From positions 75,371,381-75,435,380 of the forward strand of contig JALJCS010000001.1 of the NCBI GenBank assembly GCA_023055355.1: a stretch of 64,000 nucleotides of DNA. Direction: 5' to 3'. Source of the DNA: Agelaius tricolor. Lineage: Eukaryota; Chordata; Aves; Passeriformes; Icteridae. Below the pieces are notes generated by a model that saw only the letters and a program-made list of their open reading frames with translations, was not told the origin of the DNA and made no database searches. Both the position numbers and the translations under genes were made by a program. Every line of letters begins with the position of its first letter. Within the stretch, counting starts at the first letter, position 1. Shown in pieces: positions 24,741 through 36,463 of the stretch.

Positions 24741-25357
24741 AACTAATCTTTATGGTTTGGTTTGTGTTTGATGCCTTTTTCTTGAATAAAACCTTTGAAA
24801 TTCCAGGTGTTCATTACATCGCTGAACTGAGGCAAGCTTTGAGGTGCTGCTGTCTTTTCCCATTGATCATGTGAGGCCTGGTCATCTAACAAGTTCTTGA
24901 AGAACTCTCCACTGTCTTTCATAATTTTTTTGTCCACATTTTTCCTGTTACCACATTTCTCTTGTGTTTTCCCAGTGTCAGAATATAACTGCTTGGAAAT
25001 ACCCAAATATTTTTGTTCTTTGGCCTGTACTGTGTTTGCCTACATGAAATAAATAGAAACTGCTCCTGACCTGTAGTTCCTAATCCAGCACTCTTTCATT
25101 GTTCAGAATTCAATTCACCTTTATCTATATAAAGAGTTACCAACACTTCATGGATGTGTTTCTCTTTAATAGGCAGCTGCTTCATCATCCTCTTTTTTCC
25201 TTGGACATTTGTGGTGGCTCACAATCTTCTGCCCTCTCTCCTCAAAAACTTCCTTTGGACTTTGCTCGTTGCATTGACCCATGGATGTTCAGGTTCCTAC
25301 ATTTGTGACATACCAAAACTCAGTCATAGGCTGTCAGAGATCTGAGTTAACTTCTTA
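24741..25357. other. Noncoding DNA, no feature recognised
   Basis: Possibly more unalignable endonuclease-side CR1 sequence at the left end. Nothing else could be identified. Confidence 0.45.
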
Positions 25358-25401
25358 ATCTGATTTATCTTATAATATTATCTGATTTACCTTATAATAC
25401 T
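25358..25401. repeat. Tandem duplication, two 22-bp copies
   Basis: ATCTGATTTATCTTATAATA-type units occupy 25,358-25,379 and 25,380-25,401. They match at 20 of 22 positions, which indicates a fairly recent local duplication. Confidence 0.9.
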
Positions 25402-25901
25402 ACCCACCTAGTACTTCCATTATAAATGACTTTCTTCTGCTGTGGTCAATAGGGACTGCAGCTCCACAGATTGAAAATATCCATTTAAGGCAATGCACTC
25501 AGTCAACCAGGGAAAGCTAAATTTAATCTGTAAAGCCTTTTGGGTCTCTGATTAACAAAGTACAGAAACCTTTATATTCTATTCTCTGAAGCAGTGAGAT
25601 TTATGAATTCACCAACAAATGATTCATAGGTTTAAAAAATAAAATAAGCAAAAACTTCCTATAATTAATTACTCAAGTGCTGAGCCTGAATAGCTGGAGC
25701 TGAGAAGGTAGGACATTCCAGAGCTTGCATTGTTGTTGCAAATTAACGCTGTTGATTGTACATATACTATTTTTTTAAAAAGTTTCTCTTTACCTGCAAA
25801 TCTTGTTTTCTGCATAACTATAACATATTAAAGGTACATGATATTTTACAGCCAAGTTAGGTGTTTGACCAAAAAAACAATTTAAATGTTGATGGATTAA
25901 T
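25402..25901. other. Noncoding DNA, AT-rich
   Basis: Nothing recognised. Confidence 0.55.
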
Positions 25902-26430
25902 GAGAAGCTGACAGGGACCACTGTCCCAGTGTATCTGACCTCCTCTGTGACAAGTGCCACCTAATTGCAGGCAAGATTTTTGCAGTGTAAGGAACTGGAA
26001 TTATTTTACACTTAGACAAATGAATGATGCTGTGTTTTTTAACGTGATGTTGGACTACTAGAACATGTCACTTAAACATCCAATCTGAATTTAAAGGCTC
26101 CAAGTGATGATGAATTTACCACTTCCTTGGGCAGTACTTTCCAGTGATTAATTACTCTCTCACTGTAAGGAATTTGTGTTCTATTTTCAGTTTACATTTC
26201 TCTGCTTTGCACTCTCAGCCAATCGATCTTCTAGGGCCTTTCTCTGATACAGTTAGGGGTGGCTCATATCATGACTCTCCACTTCAGAAGCTTTCAAAAT
26301 TCTGTTTCTTTGAGGATCTAAACTGATTGAACTCTTTACATTTCTTGATGGAAGATATACGTTCTAGAACCTTTCCAACTTTTGATCTGCTTTAAAATGC
26401 AAATTCCAGAGCTGGACACATTGCATAAGG
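25902..26430 (-). mobile_element. Ancient CR1 LINE 3' end, reversed
   Basis: The plus strand starts with GAAGCTGACAGGGACCACTG and ATCTGACCTCCTCTGTGAC (the 3' terminal part). It continues with ACATCCAATCTGAATTTAAA, AGTGATGATGAATTTACCAC, CCTTGGGCAGTACTTTCCAG, GGTTTTCAG-type gaps, CTCAGCCAATCGATCTTCT, CTGATTGAACTCTTTACATT and AATTCCAGAGCTGGACACAT. The order is that of an old CR1 3' half on the minus strand. Divergence is high but the collinearity over about 500 bases is convincing. It may continue to about 26,590. No intact frame remains. Confidence 0.85.
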
Positions 26431-26459
26431 TTCTTAACAAATTGTGTGTGGAGGTATTA

Positions 26460-26478
26460 CTATTTTTAGCATGCAAAT
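26460..26478 (+). promoter_or_regulatory. Perfect MEF2-type site next to a perfect octamer (candidate)
   Basis: CTATTTTTAG at 26,460-26,469 is an exact MEF2 consensus. ATGCAAAT at 26,471-26,478 is an exact octamer (POU-factor) motif. Only one base separates them. They lie at the border of the old CR1 remnant. AT-rich DNA makes each motif fairly common by chance, so activity is only a possibility. Confidence 0.25.
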
Positions 26479-29330
26479 TAAGTGATTTTTCCCTACTTTT
26501 TGCTGCTGTATCATGATTCCTATAGCAGATTCCTGTGATCCACAGTTCACCTCTGCAGTGTCAGTCTTTGTCCCATGCATACCCCCACTGTTAACAAAGG
26601 TCGTTTTTGTGGCAGAATTCACTCCATTACAGCAAAAGTAAATAAAGCCTGTCACCACTCTAGCAGTGAGCAGAGGTGCTTACCTTGGAGCTGAGCTGGG
26701 TGGGTAAATATACTGTGAATGGCCAACTGGAGCACATCCATGGAGTGTGTCAGAAAAGAATCCTGACAGTCTATTGTTTCACTCCTGCCTGGCTCTTTAA
26801 TGTTCACCCAGTGTGAAGAAGAAAAAGCAATTATCAAAGGCAGCTCTCAGGAGTAACTTTACATATGGGATGCAATTACAGTGTGAAAGAACTCTGGCTT
26901 CACAGTGACAGACAGTGACTAAGAGATGTGATTACCAGGGAACTGGCTGCCAAAATCACATCCAGGAAAAAGGTGAGGGGGAAAAAAAAAGCTTTTGAGC
27001 TGGCCTGCATATTTGTCAGTGTACAATTAGTGATACTGGCAAACTGCTGAGCATGTTGGTTCATCCTCTGATGGACTAGTGCAGCCCTCTGTGTCCCTCA
27101 GATACTCCTGCATCCACCTGCATCTCCCCTGTTGGAGCCTGGAACGTGGCCCTGTGAGAGGCACAGCCTAGCACTGTCACTGCACTGCCCATATTGTGTC
27201 CAGCTTTGGAGCTGCTGAAATGTGTCACAGCCCTGCTCACCCTGCTCCAGGGACACTGCAAATCCAGGGCTCTGCACTGTCTGCTGCCTGGCAGGGAGGC
27301 ATCAGCTGCTGGCATTTTTCTCAGCAGCACCTGTGCAGAGGGGTCTGCTCTAAGCTGGGGTCATTCCTAGCTGAGATGCTTCAGGGCATCAGGATAAAGT
27401 CTGGAGACCTAAATACCAGTTTAAAGCAGTTTAAAGCACTTGCAACACTGTGCTCACTATCAGCTGGCTCTTGGTATTTAAACCAAAAGCTTTTTCTCTG
27501 AAAACATTAACTCTGACAAATAGATTCCCTGTTTTCATTTTCCATTTGTCACCTCAGATTGTTCTATTTAGTGCTTTTCCCCTGTGGATTTCTTCAGTTT
27601 GGCTTTGCTGTGCGCCCTGAAGAGTCCAGGATGTCAAAGAAAACTATCTGAAGTCACCATCATGCCCTCATGGCTCTAGGTTTGCTCTTGAATCCTAAAA
27701 TAATTTCAGAGTGGCTCTATTTTCAGCACACCTTATAGCCTGACCTCCAGCTACTCTTAGACTCCACGTTCCTTCTCTCTTGCCTCATATTTTGTTTTGG
27801 CCTCTCTGCTCTGCTCTCCTCCTGATTTTGTTTGGTGTTTCCCAGACTTGCTGCCACCATCTCTCCCTTTAGAGAGATTCTGTGCCCAGAAAGTCAGGGA
27901 CCTGGATTGTTGCTGTCTGTGGTTGTGTTTGTTTTGCCTTTAACCTCAGGTGGTGCCATTCCATTTGGTAGTGGCAGCAGTGGGATGGTGGCCTGGGAAG
28001 GATTTGGGAGGACTTTGGGGGACTGAGACCACTCCATTCCTCCTGTGAAACTGGCAGTATGGTCCCTGGCATGTGCTGACCACGTCCCCTAGGCACAGTT
28101 TGGGGGGAGAAGCCAAAGCCCTTGTTCATTTTGCTGGTATGGACAGAGCCTTGGTGTGAGCACAGCTGTGCATCTGCTCTGGGATCATCCTTTCCAGTTG
28201 GGAACTGCTGGCTCTGCCGATGCTCTCGCTTGTGTCTGCCTTGGCTGACGAAGCTCTCACGCAGAGTTGTGGCATCTTTAGGCCCTGTTTTAATACTGCT
28301 ACTTGTCAGTGGATACATGAGTCAGGACATCGCCAGCTGCCTCCTGCCGCGCCCATCTGGGGCCCAGCCTGCAGGCTCTGATCTCAGGCAGTGCCGAGAG
28401 ACACAGCATTCTGTGCTGCTTCCTTTCTCGTGTGCCTGCCTCTGGGCCGACACAACTTTCAGATGTTTCACTTTGCAACATGCCTTTTCTGTTTTCTGGT
28501 GTGTGTCCCAGGTTGGCTCTGAGAGAATGAGCAGGTTGGGCTCAAGCTCATTTGGGAGGTTGGGTGTCCACCAGGGCAGGCCCTCCTGCACGTCCTCATC
28601 TGTCCCGAATGGCATCTGCTTCCCACCTGGAGCTGTGCTTTAACCAGAGCTTGACACTGCCAGGGGTGAGCTCTGAGAGATGTGCCGTCACTCCCTGCAT
28701 CCCTTGTCCCCGAGCAGTGTCTATGTGATTCTGTGATGAGCAGTGCAAGGGCTGCTCTGAGAGAAGCTCAACCCCACTCTTGGCCCCAAAAAGTACAGTG
28801 GGCTAGAAAAACATACAGTGTTTTTCTTTATGTATCCACACCTAAGAAAACTAAAAGAAAAAAGGTTTGGTTGGAGGATTTTTTAAAATTCATTTGGGCG
28901 TGGAGAGTGAAGAACTAGAATGGAAAGTCAGGTGCAAACTTTTTGTGTCTGAGATTTTTTTGTGTAACTTTGACAAGATAAACAACCTCAGAAATGCCCG
29001 CAGAGGTGCATAGGTAGGGCAGGATTTCTAGACATGTGACTCCTGACTTCTTATTGGTCACAAAATTTCAATGTTACTGCTTGCAATATAAATAAGCATT
29101 GAGAAGTAATTTGGGTAATGCAGCCTTTACTATACATTTCTGCTGCTTCATGTACCATCAGCCTTTTGCTTTACATTATCTCACGCCACTTGGAAACATG
29201 GTAATATTGTAATTTCATAATATCTGCTGTCTTTTGGATGGTGCTGCAGTTTTTTTGTTCCTGTTTTCTTTTACAACCAGCAGATTATATCCGGAAAACA
29301 CACTTCATATTCTGATAATGGAGGAGGAGG
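26479..29330. other. Noncoding DNA including a GC-richer block (about 27.0-28.8 kb)
   Basis: The block 27,060-28,780 has long overlapping open frames on both strands: about 173 codons plus at 28,122-28,643 and 149 minus at 27,869-28,318. None has a recognisable domain, and CpG is not enriched as in a CpG island. A CR1-tail-like phrase TCTATGTGATTCTGTGATG at about 28,719 is too short to call. No exon is supported. Confidence 0.45.
29053..29094 (+). promoter_or_regulatory. Inverted CCAAT box and TATAAATA (weak promoter-like pair)
   Basis: ATTGG at 29,053-29,057 and TATAAATA at 29,087-29,094 are 34 bases apart, start to start. The spacing and order are compatible with a TATA-type promoter, but no downstream exon or CpG island was seen. 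Chance is the likelier explanation. Confidence 0.15.
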
Positions 29331-29515
29331 AGTGTAATCCTGGTCCAAATGAAGTCAGTGGCAAAACTCCCATTGACTTCATTAGGGATAGAATTTCACA
29401 CCATCTTGTGTTGCCTTGCCTAAAAAAGGAGAAGAGACCTGATGTAAAGCCTATTGTAGTCAATGGAGAGATTCCCAGGGATTTTAATGGGCCTGTATTT
29501 GCTCCAGCATGAGGT
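29331..29515. repeat. Old palindromic interspersed repeat (MITE-like, unnamed)
   Basis: Arms ATGAAGTCAGTGG (29,349-29,361) and CCATTGACTTCAT (29,370-29,382) are inverse complements with one mismatch. The flanks AATCCTGGTCC and GGGATAGAATT extend the fold-back. A second weaker palindrome follows around 29,446-29,492 (GCCTATTGTAGTCAATGG against TTTTAATGGGC). Palindromes built on AAGTCAATGG/CCATTGACTT are a common ancient repeat in bird, crocodile and turtle DNA, which I cannot name with certainty. The frame of 92 codons over this stretch is a by-product. Confidence 0.55.
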
Positions 29516-30020
29516 TATTCAGTCACCTTCAAATTTTACAGAAATATAGCACTTGTGTTGCATTCTCAAAGGACTAATAAACTTACTCTGAGTTAGATAA
29601 ATTTCTACACATTTCTTCTCTTGAAGCATTTTGGTGCGCTAAGATGTTCTTTACTATTTTTTTTTCTTCCTTTTTCCATAGTTTCTCTTTTCAGACACTG
29701 TTTTGCCTTATGGTGGTTCTAAATCTTCACAAAACAAATCAACACAGAACAATGAGCAGGATATATAAGTTTGGGTTTATAGATTCCAGTTCCATGAACT
29801 TTGATTTAATAAACCTACCCCTCTTTTTTTAGCAGAAAGCACAAAACATGGGCGGGCTGGTGAATTTGAAACCTGGTTCTGATTCTGACCTACATTTAAA
29901 AGCTAAATTTGAGTCTGATAAAGTTTTAAAAACACTGGTAATATGAAAAAGATGCTTCACTGTTCCCTTTGTATTTTTAACCTTTTTTCCTATTAAAACT
30001 GTAAACAGTTTTATATTATT
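29516..30020. other. Noncoding DNA, AT-rich
   Basis: T-rich near 29,650-29,700. Nothing recognised. Confidence 0.55.
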
Positions 30021-30075
30021 GCAGTGAATTCTTCTCTAATTTACTCCAGTGTAAATCCAGAGGAATGTTTCTGAG
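30021..30075. repeat. Fragment of an old archosaur-type repeat (weak)
   Basis: GCAGTGAATTCTTCTCTAAT followed by TTACTCCAGTGTAAATCCAG resembles a palindromic element with a TTTACACTGGTGTAAATC core that is frequent in reptilian DNA. Only one arm can be seen. Confidence 0.3.
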
Positions 30076-30505
30076 GGCAGGGGAGCTGTTCTGCATTCTC
30101 ACTGGGTGAGTGACGGGGGCTCTGCCAGTCTGTTTCCCCTTCCTCTTCCTCCTTTCACCGTTTGTCTTGGATAACCCTGGACAAAAAATGTCATTAAATG
30201 CTGAACTGGTTCCAGTGATGCTTAGTTGTCTCTGTCATTCCTCATCCCTTTGACTGTGAGTATTTAAGTGCCTCCAATATCTAAGAACCAGAAAAGTTCA
30301 GGCTAAAAAAAGCCTTTCTGGTGGATTCTGTTTACCTCCTAAAAAAATATGACTATTTATTTTCATTTTTGCATTGGAAGAAAAACAAAACCTCAAGCAT
30401 TTATGAAAAGCTTTCTGTGGGCTGAAACATCTGGTTTTGCCTCACATGTCAGGGCCTGATTTGAATCTCTTGCATAATTTTTGATAAGGCAGATGGACTG
30501 TCTCC

Positions 30506-30536
30506 TTTTCTCTCTCTCTCACACACATACAGACAT
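30506..30536. repeat. Short (CT)n/(CA)n compound microsatellite
   Basis: TTTTCTCTCTCTCTC passes directly into ACACACATACAGACA. It is simple sequence only. Confidence 0.85.
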
Positions 30537-31504
30537 TATCTGCTTTGCATTTCAGAAACTTTTGTGTCAAACTTTTTTTTTAATTTGAAGAAATTTTATA
30601 AAAAGCCTTTTGTTCCATTTTAGAAATTAGCTTTATGTTAATGTTTGTGAAGCGTTAGCATCAAGAGTGATTTCAGTTTGTTTTCTTGCATAATGAATTT
30701 AATTTCAGCAGAGAATGGACTTTTTCTGAGTTCCACTCCAAAAGTAAAAATGTTCTGTAGAAAATCTCGTATTTTTAAAATTTTTCCTCTTTCCCTTCCA
30801 CAGTTTTTCTTCACAGTTTTCCTCACAATACTTTATAAAAAGAGTGAGCATACAAGTGGATGTTTTTTAGATTTTGACCTAAATCACAGTTTTTCATTTA
30901 CTCTGTGTGCAGATGAAAAGCACAGATCTGTTGTCCTTTGGCTGATATATGCTTGTATCCTTTATTGATCTAAGCATCAGTGCTCATTATTGCAGTGGGA
31001 CTCATCAAGTCCAGGTGCACAGACCTGAGGTTGTATCTGAAAAAGGAAATATTCCCCTGGAGCTCTCAGAGAATTCAGTATCTCCAGCACACAGCCCTGA
31101 CTGGTGTGCCGGCTGTAGGATAAAATAAATAGTTTCTTGGAGGTGGCTCTTTCTCTCTTTGACCCTAAAGGGAATGCAGGGATTAAATCAGACTTAGATA
31201 CCTGAATGTTAGACGTGTAAACTATGGCAGATGAATCCTGCACAAAGTCCTTGGAAATGCTAATTGACTTCCTGGAAGGATCAGCTTAAATCTTCCACTT
31301 GATGGAATGATATTGTTTATTTAGTTACTGTACGAAATTCTTGCAAACGTGAAATTGCAAACTAAAGGTCCTTTGTGTCTTGTGTGGTTTCTTTTCAGAG
31401 ATAAGCCCACTCTCTTTATGCATGCTCTATAAGCTAATTTTATAAATTGTGACTCCTTTCTTCCACCTCAGGAAAATAAATCCTTCTGGGAAAAGTTGCA
31501 ATGT
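30537..31504. other. Noncoding DNA, no feature recognised
   Basis: AT-rich. Open frames near 90-96 codons show no domain. Confidence 0.55.
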
Positions 31505-31550
31505 GATCCAAAGTCCAAGTCTTTACATAGACTTCAGTGACTTTTGAATT
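31505..31550. repeat. Related old palindromic repeat, degraded copy
   Basis: GATCCAAAGTCCAAGTCTTT followed by ACATAGACTTCAGTGACTTT fits the GATCCAAAGCCC...AGTCTTTCCATTGACTTCA layout of the same palindromic family as at 29.3 kb. One inner segment appears lost. Confidence 0.4.
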
Positions 31551-32496
31551 ATGAACAAAAGTGGCATTTTTTTCAGCAAAAACTCTCAAAGTGAATTTTC
31601 CCATTATTCAGAAGATACAATCTGTTGTCAAGTGTTAAGGAAATTGTGATGTTTAATTGAAAATTAGTGCCATTAATTATATTGGGAGGGTTGGTTGTTT
31701 TTTTTTCTCTTCTACCTTTGTATGTCTAGTAGTTAATAATTGTTCATTAATAGCAATAAATGCACGTCTGTAGGCAGCAGGATTGCATCAGAAATAAAAG
31801 CATTTTTTTTCCTTCACAGATTAGATCCTGGTTAAAAAACAATAAACAGGAAATAAAATCCTCTATTGTTGGGCTAATCTTCTAATACTGTGTAGGAAAA
31901 AAGTTGACACATTGTTTTCTAAACCAAAAATATTGTTTTCTTACTTTAAAACCTCTTTAAGGCAAATGTTCCAAAACCTTAGGCTGTATTTACATTTTTT
32001 TAGCAGCTTTCTGTAGTTAATTTTTGTCATATTACCAGCACTACCTTCTGTAGTTAATTTGGCATGCAGAAAGCTGTGATTAATGGGCCTTTGCTATAGC
32101 ATTAATTTTCAGCCACAACCCCTCCTTGCCCTTTGGTGTTGTGTTAATGACTGGAAAAGAACCGTGAAATCGGTTATGGCACAGGGCTGTGGCGTGGTGA
32201 AGAACAGCAGGCAGGACCCAGGTCCTGAGATGCATCTGGGCTGCAGAATGTACCTGATCCAAAAGTATCTGACCAGGATAACAAAACCAGAAATGTGAGG
32301 TGTTCTAGGGATTAGGCAGCTCTGGTTTATTCTGAACAAGTGCTCCATTTTACCACTTTCAGTGGTAATATTTTGGTAGTTATGAAGAAAATTACTGGGC
32401 ACTTCTTTTCAGTCCTTGGGAGGACACTTAATTTGAAAGCACTTTCCTTAGCAGATTTTCTGCCTGGCCTGACTGCTGTAAGGGTTGTTGGCTCTT
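31551..32496. other. Noncoding DNA, AT-rich
   Basis: T runs occur near 31,700 and 31,804. The words TTCTGTAGTTAATTT occur twice at about 32,009-32,060. Nothing else was recognised. Confidence 0.55.
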
Positions 32497-32541
32497 GATC
32501 CAAAACCAGCTGGAGTCATTGCAGTGAGTTAAGCTTTACAT
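32497..32541. repeat. Related old palindromic repeat, single arm
   Basis: GATCCAAAACCAGCTGGAGT followed by CATTGCAGTGAGTTAAGCTTT follows the GATCCAAAACCCACTGGAGTCAATGG pattern of the family seen at 29.3 and 31.5 kb. Highly degraded. Confidence 0.35.
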
Positions 32542-35461
32542 CTACCCTGTTCTTATAGAGAAGATAGTCCTAAAATGGTCACCCCTGGAGAAGTAATTTG
32601 CTGTGTTAAAAATACCTAACATCATTACTTAATAATCCTGTGAGCAAACCGCTCAATAAGCAAACCAAATAATTTAATGATGAGGCCAGAATTATTATTT
32701 ATTGCTACCAAAATAAATGTGAATATGATAAGCTTTGGTAGAAAAAGATTTTCTTTAATGTGGGGATGTATCCTACGTTGAAAAAATCCTCCCAATCAGG
32801 CTGTTTGCAAAAAGGGGGAAAGAGTGGAAGGTCCTACTTCTCCCTGTTCTTGAAACTGCTCCTAGGGGTAGAAAAGAGTACTAGATGCAGCAGGAAAAGA
32901 CTAAAGAGGGAGGAAGCAGGTGGTGTAACCTGCTGTTCCATGGGCTGTTGCAGTGGTTTGTGCTGAAGCTCACAAGCAGTAGCCAGGACCCAGAACTCAT
33001 CTTTTTTACACACAAATAGCCCTGCTTGCTGGAAAGTCACATTCATTAGTCCCCATGTTGTCCTGAAATGTGGTCCTGTCCCTCTGAGGTGTCTGAGTGG
33101 GAACTGAACTGCAGGGTTCAGGGGAGTTGTCAGGTTAGCCTGAGGGGTGATGGCCCTGGCTGAGCAATGCAGATATGTCAGGAGCTTGGCAAGACACCCC
33201 CAGGTGACATCAACAACAGGTTCATCTGCCTCGCTCTCATCAGGAGCGGCTTTGTGAGCTGGCAAAAGAGAGATGTCACCTGCAGACAGGGGAAGACTGG
33301 AGAATAAAGCCAAGAAAGTAGATAGTCATTGTAAAGCTGTGACTTTGTACCTTTTCCAGTTTAAGTGCTAGACTTGGCTGTCTGAAGCCAAGAAGTATCA
33401 TTTCAATCTCTCCCACTGATGACATAAGACTGCTGCATGACACATAGCCTTTATAAAGCATCAAACATCTAGCAATGTGATAGTTGTTTTTATCACAATG
33501 CTCCCAACAAACGACACATGCTGTTAATATGAATCTATCTTTCAGCAGCAGATATTTCAGGCACTGTTAGAAACATAATCTCACAGTGTTGCCCTAATAG
33601 AGTATGCTGCAGATGTGAATCTCACTGCAATGTATTCTTTCTTTGGTTATTTTCCTGTAGCTCTTGGCTTCAGTGGGACACGTGCCCATGTACTGTGAAC
33701 ATGCTCAGCCTTGTTAATCTTTGTCTGGAGTCAGGTATTTTTAGCCTAAGTTTGTAGGAGCAGAGATGCTGGAAGGGCACTACCAAAGTGGCATGGGCTG
33801 GAGGGCACTGTGGAGGAAAAGGGGAGCAGCAGGGCTGACCAAGAAATAAACTGTGACAGTTGCAAGGCTGTGGTGCTGTTATACCCTCCTTAAAAGAGTG
33901 TATAACACATTTGAGTGGGACCAAGGGCACAAAATGCCAAGGGCAGGGGAATTCCTGGGCTCCTGATACAGGGATCCTACACTGCTCTTGAGGGACTACT
34001 CACGTTTGTGTTGGCTGCTGGGTAAGGCCAAGAGTCACCCATCTCCCTTGGGCAATTATCCATATCCCTTTCTGGTGTCTGTACTGGCACATCAGCAGTG
34101 CCAGAGCTCTTGTCTTGGCCCTAAATGCTGGTATTTCTGTCCTTAAAATGTCAGAGCTGTCCTTGGCATGGACTTGGCTTGGGCTTACTGAAAGGCTCTC
34201 GTACTGTTCCAGGTCTGGAGCTAGCCTGGGCCAGGGACAATCAAAAAGATGGTTTGGATATGACCTCCCTATTTTAGAGGCCAGGAGAGTTTAATAAATG
34301 CATATGACCATGTTATGACAACATCCTTCTGCTCACAGGGCCAGAGAACAGGGCCTGGAGCTGCCCAGTTTATTGGTAGGGATGTAGTCATTGTGTCTGA
34401 GACCCTCCTGCAACAGGGAGGTTCTTATTTCTTCTACTGTGATGTAAAGAGCACATGAAATAAGAAAAAAACAGGCATTGATTACATTTTATAAAAGATA
34501 TGTTCTTTAAAATTTGCATTTTTTGTTAAGTAGAGAGCAAGGCAGAAAAATTTAGAAGTTAGAAGAGCTCAAAGAAAGGTGGATCTTGAATATTAGACAA
34601 TACAATTTTACATGTGCATAAAAATTAAGAAAGCTGTAGAAATCTAGAAACAACAGAAAGTCAATATATAAAATTCTATATGCTAGACAAACTAGATCTG
34701 GAAGATCTTGTGGAATATCTGGTTAGTTTTGAAAATTAATATCTTCTCAATATTCATAGGAACAGGTATAAAAGTGTTAAGCCAATATTTAATAATTCCT
34801 AGCTTTACCATATGTATGCTGTCTTCTGTTAGTAACCCCACTAATTTAAGTGGAATTGATCTAATATAAGATTGGTGGGGCACATTGTTGAATTTTACTC
34901 AGAAATGCTTACAGACTACTCTCAGATTTGTTGTCACAGGCCAGATAATTGCTAATTCTTTGAATATGAAATGAATAATAATTTACTATTATGGGTTCAT
35001 GAAGTCCTCTGCATTTGTTAATCTCACACTCTGTAATCCTAATGAAGTTCTGTTTCCAGTGTATGCCTCTGTTGTCCAAATCCTAAATGTATATAACACA
35101 TGGTCTTATGCTCAGTTGTTTGGAAAAAACCCACCAAAATGACTTCACTATTGTAGCCTGAGAAAATTGTGTTCTTGCAGCTGCCTGAGGAACATTTATG
35201 TTGACCAAAATACTCAAATAACTGGGTCATTGCTGTATTGCTCTAGTTTTGTTGCAAAACCTGACCGTGGTGTTACTCTGACAACATTGAAGGTACAGCC
35301 GTGATAAAGTCTGGCTGCTGAGTTTCTCTTTTTTGCAAAGTGAACCACCAGGACTGAAAGGTAGGTAAAAATTATAGTGGTTTTTCAGAGTCTGAATCTT
35401 TGCTGAATAGTGCTTCTAAAGCGTCCTTACCTTCTCACATCTCTATAACCTGGATAGACAA
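32542..35461. other. Noncoding DNA, no feature recognised
   Basis: A minus-strand frame of about 159 codons (32,834-33,313) has no recognisable domain. A perfect octamer word ATTTGCAT lies near 34,514. Sequence from 34,440 to 35,040 is very AT-rich. Confidence 0.5.
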
Positions 35462-35484
35462 GGAGCCTGCTTTCTGCAGGCTCC
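35462..35484. other. Perfect 9-bp GC-rich hairpin
   Basis: GGAGCCTGC and GCAGGCTCC are exact inverse complements around the loop TTTCT. It is a small fold-back in AT-rich surroundings. It is too short for a microRNA precursor and no function is claimed. Confidence 0.6.
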
Positions 35485-36209
35485 AGTCTGGGTTGCCAAA
35501 CCTTCCTACCAGTATTCCCTAACCATCTGACTGAGGCACATCTTTAATTTTTGTCTTCTTTACTTGAATTTGAAGACTCATTTGAAGGATCCTGTGTGTG
35601 TTTGTGGGTGACAACACTGTGGGTGTTGAGACAGCAGAAAGGAAAGGGTTGACAGCATTAACTTGCAGCTATGGAGGAGTCACCCTCCCAGGCTTGAGCG
35701 ATAATACACTGCTCCTGGCCTCCCGAGTGGCTAGATGGTGCTGGCTGGTTTGAGACTTTATGCCAGCAAGCATCTCTGGCCCATGGAGCCACAGATGAGA
35801 AAGGAGACAGGCTGGGCTACAGGGGCACATGGATGACACCCAAAAAATGTCTTCTACAGAAGAGCTCATCTCCCTCATCTGCATTTTCAGCTCACACCGA
35901 CCAGCTTGAAGCAGAGCCCAAAGGAAGCAACAGCTATTTGCCGACCAGAGTTCAGAGCACATCTTTTCCATGACACCCATGGGGCCCCAGTCCCAAGCAT
36001 TTCAGGGAATAACTGTTTTCCCTTCTGCTTCTGCTCTTCAAATCTGGTAATTTAACATTACACTCTGCCACAGACCTGAATGAGAGCAAAAGTTTAATCA
36101 CTTCCATACTCCCTCTGCTTCAGTCAAGAGTTTAGCCTGAGCCCATTTGCAAATAAAACAATGAAGAGAAGACTGTTGTCTTAAATGCATCTTGGAGCTG
36201 TGTATTACA
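35485..36209. other. Noncoding DNA, no feature recognised
   Basis: A frame on the minus strand (35,669-35,980) is open for about 103 codons without recognisable content. Confidence 0.5.
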
Positions 36210-36240
36210 AAACCAACCAACCAACCAAACAAACAAACAA
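36210..36240. repeat. (AACC)n/(AAAC)n microsatellite
   Basis: Four AACC-type units pass into three AAAC units. Confidence 0.9.
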
Positions 36241-36443
36241 GTGAGAAGCTGCAAAGCCCCTTCAAAGGCAGGCTGGTAGAACTAGGAAGTGTTTTCTTTT
36301 CACATAAAAAGTAATGCTCAGTCAAACACCTAGAGAGTGTAATTGCACATGACAGTCTGTGTCAGAGTTCAGCAATGAAAATTGAAATGAATATTTTTAT
36401 GTTTTTCAAGCTGGAAATCATGTGTCAGCCTAATGAGTAACAG

Positions 36444-36463
36444 GTTTTGTTTGTTTGTTTGTG
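36444..36463. repeat. (TTTG)n microsatellite
   Basis: Short run of TTTG units. The opposite-strand counterpart of the AAAC tract about 230 bases upstream. Confidence 0.85.

Noticed and set aside
28122..28643. Longest open frame (about 173 codons, plus strand)
   Set aside because: It lies in a GC-richer block where several frames on both strands are open. The conceptual product has no domain, repeat or signal pattern that I recognise.
28700..28740. Possible plus-strand CR1 tail (TCTATGTGATTCTGTGATG)
   Set aside because: Only about 20 bases fit and the sequence upstream does not follow a CR1 3' end.
29234..29512. 92-codon frame with an acidic EEEECNPGPNEV stretch
   Set aside because: It coincides with the old palindromic repeat, and the peptide is a by-product of its AATCCTGG...GAAGTCA sequence.
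31728..31746. HNF1-like GTTAATAATTGTT
   Set aside because: The second half-site deviates and such words are common in AT-rich DNA.
32834..33313. Minus-strand frame of about 159 codons
   Set aside because: No recognisable domain. No supporting splice signals or flanking exons. Length is within chance for the local composition.
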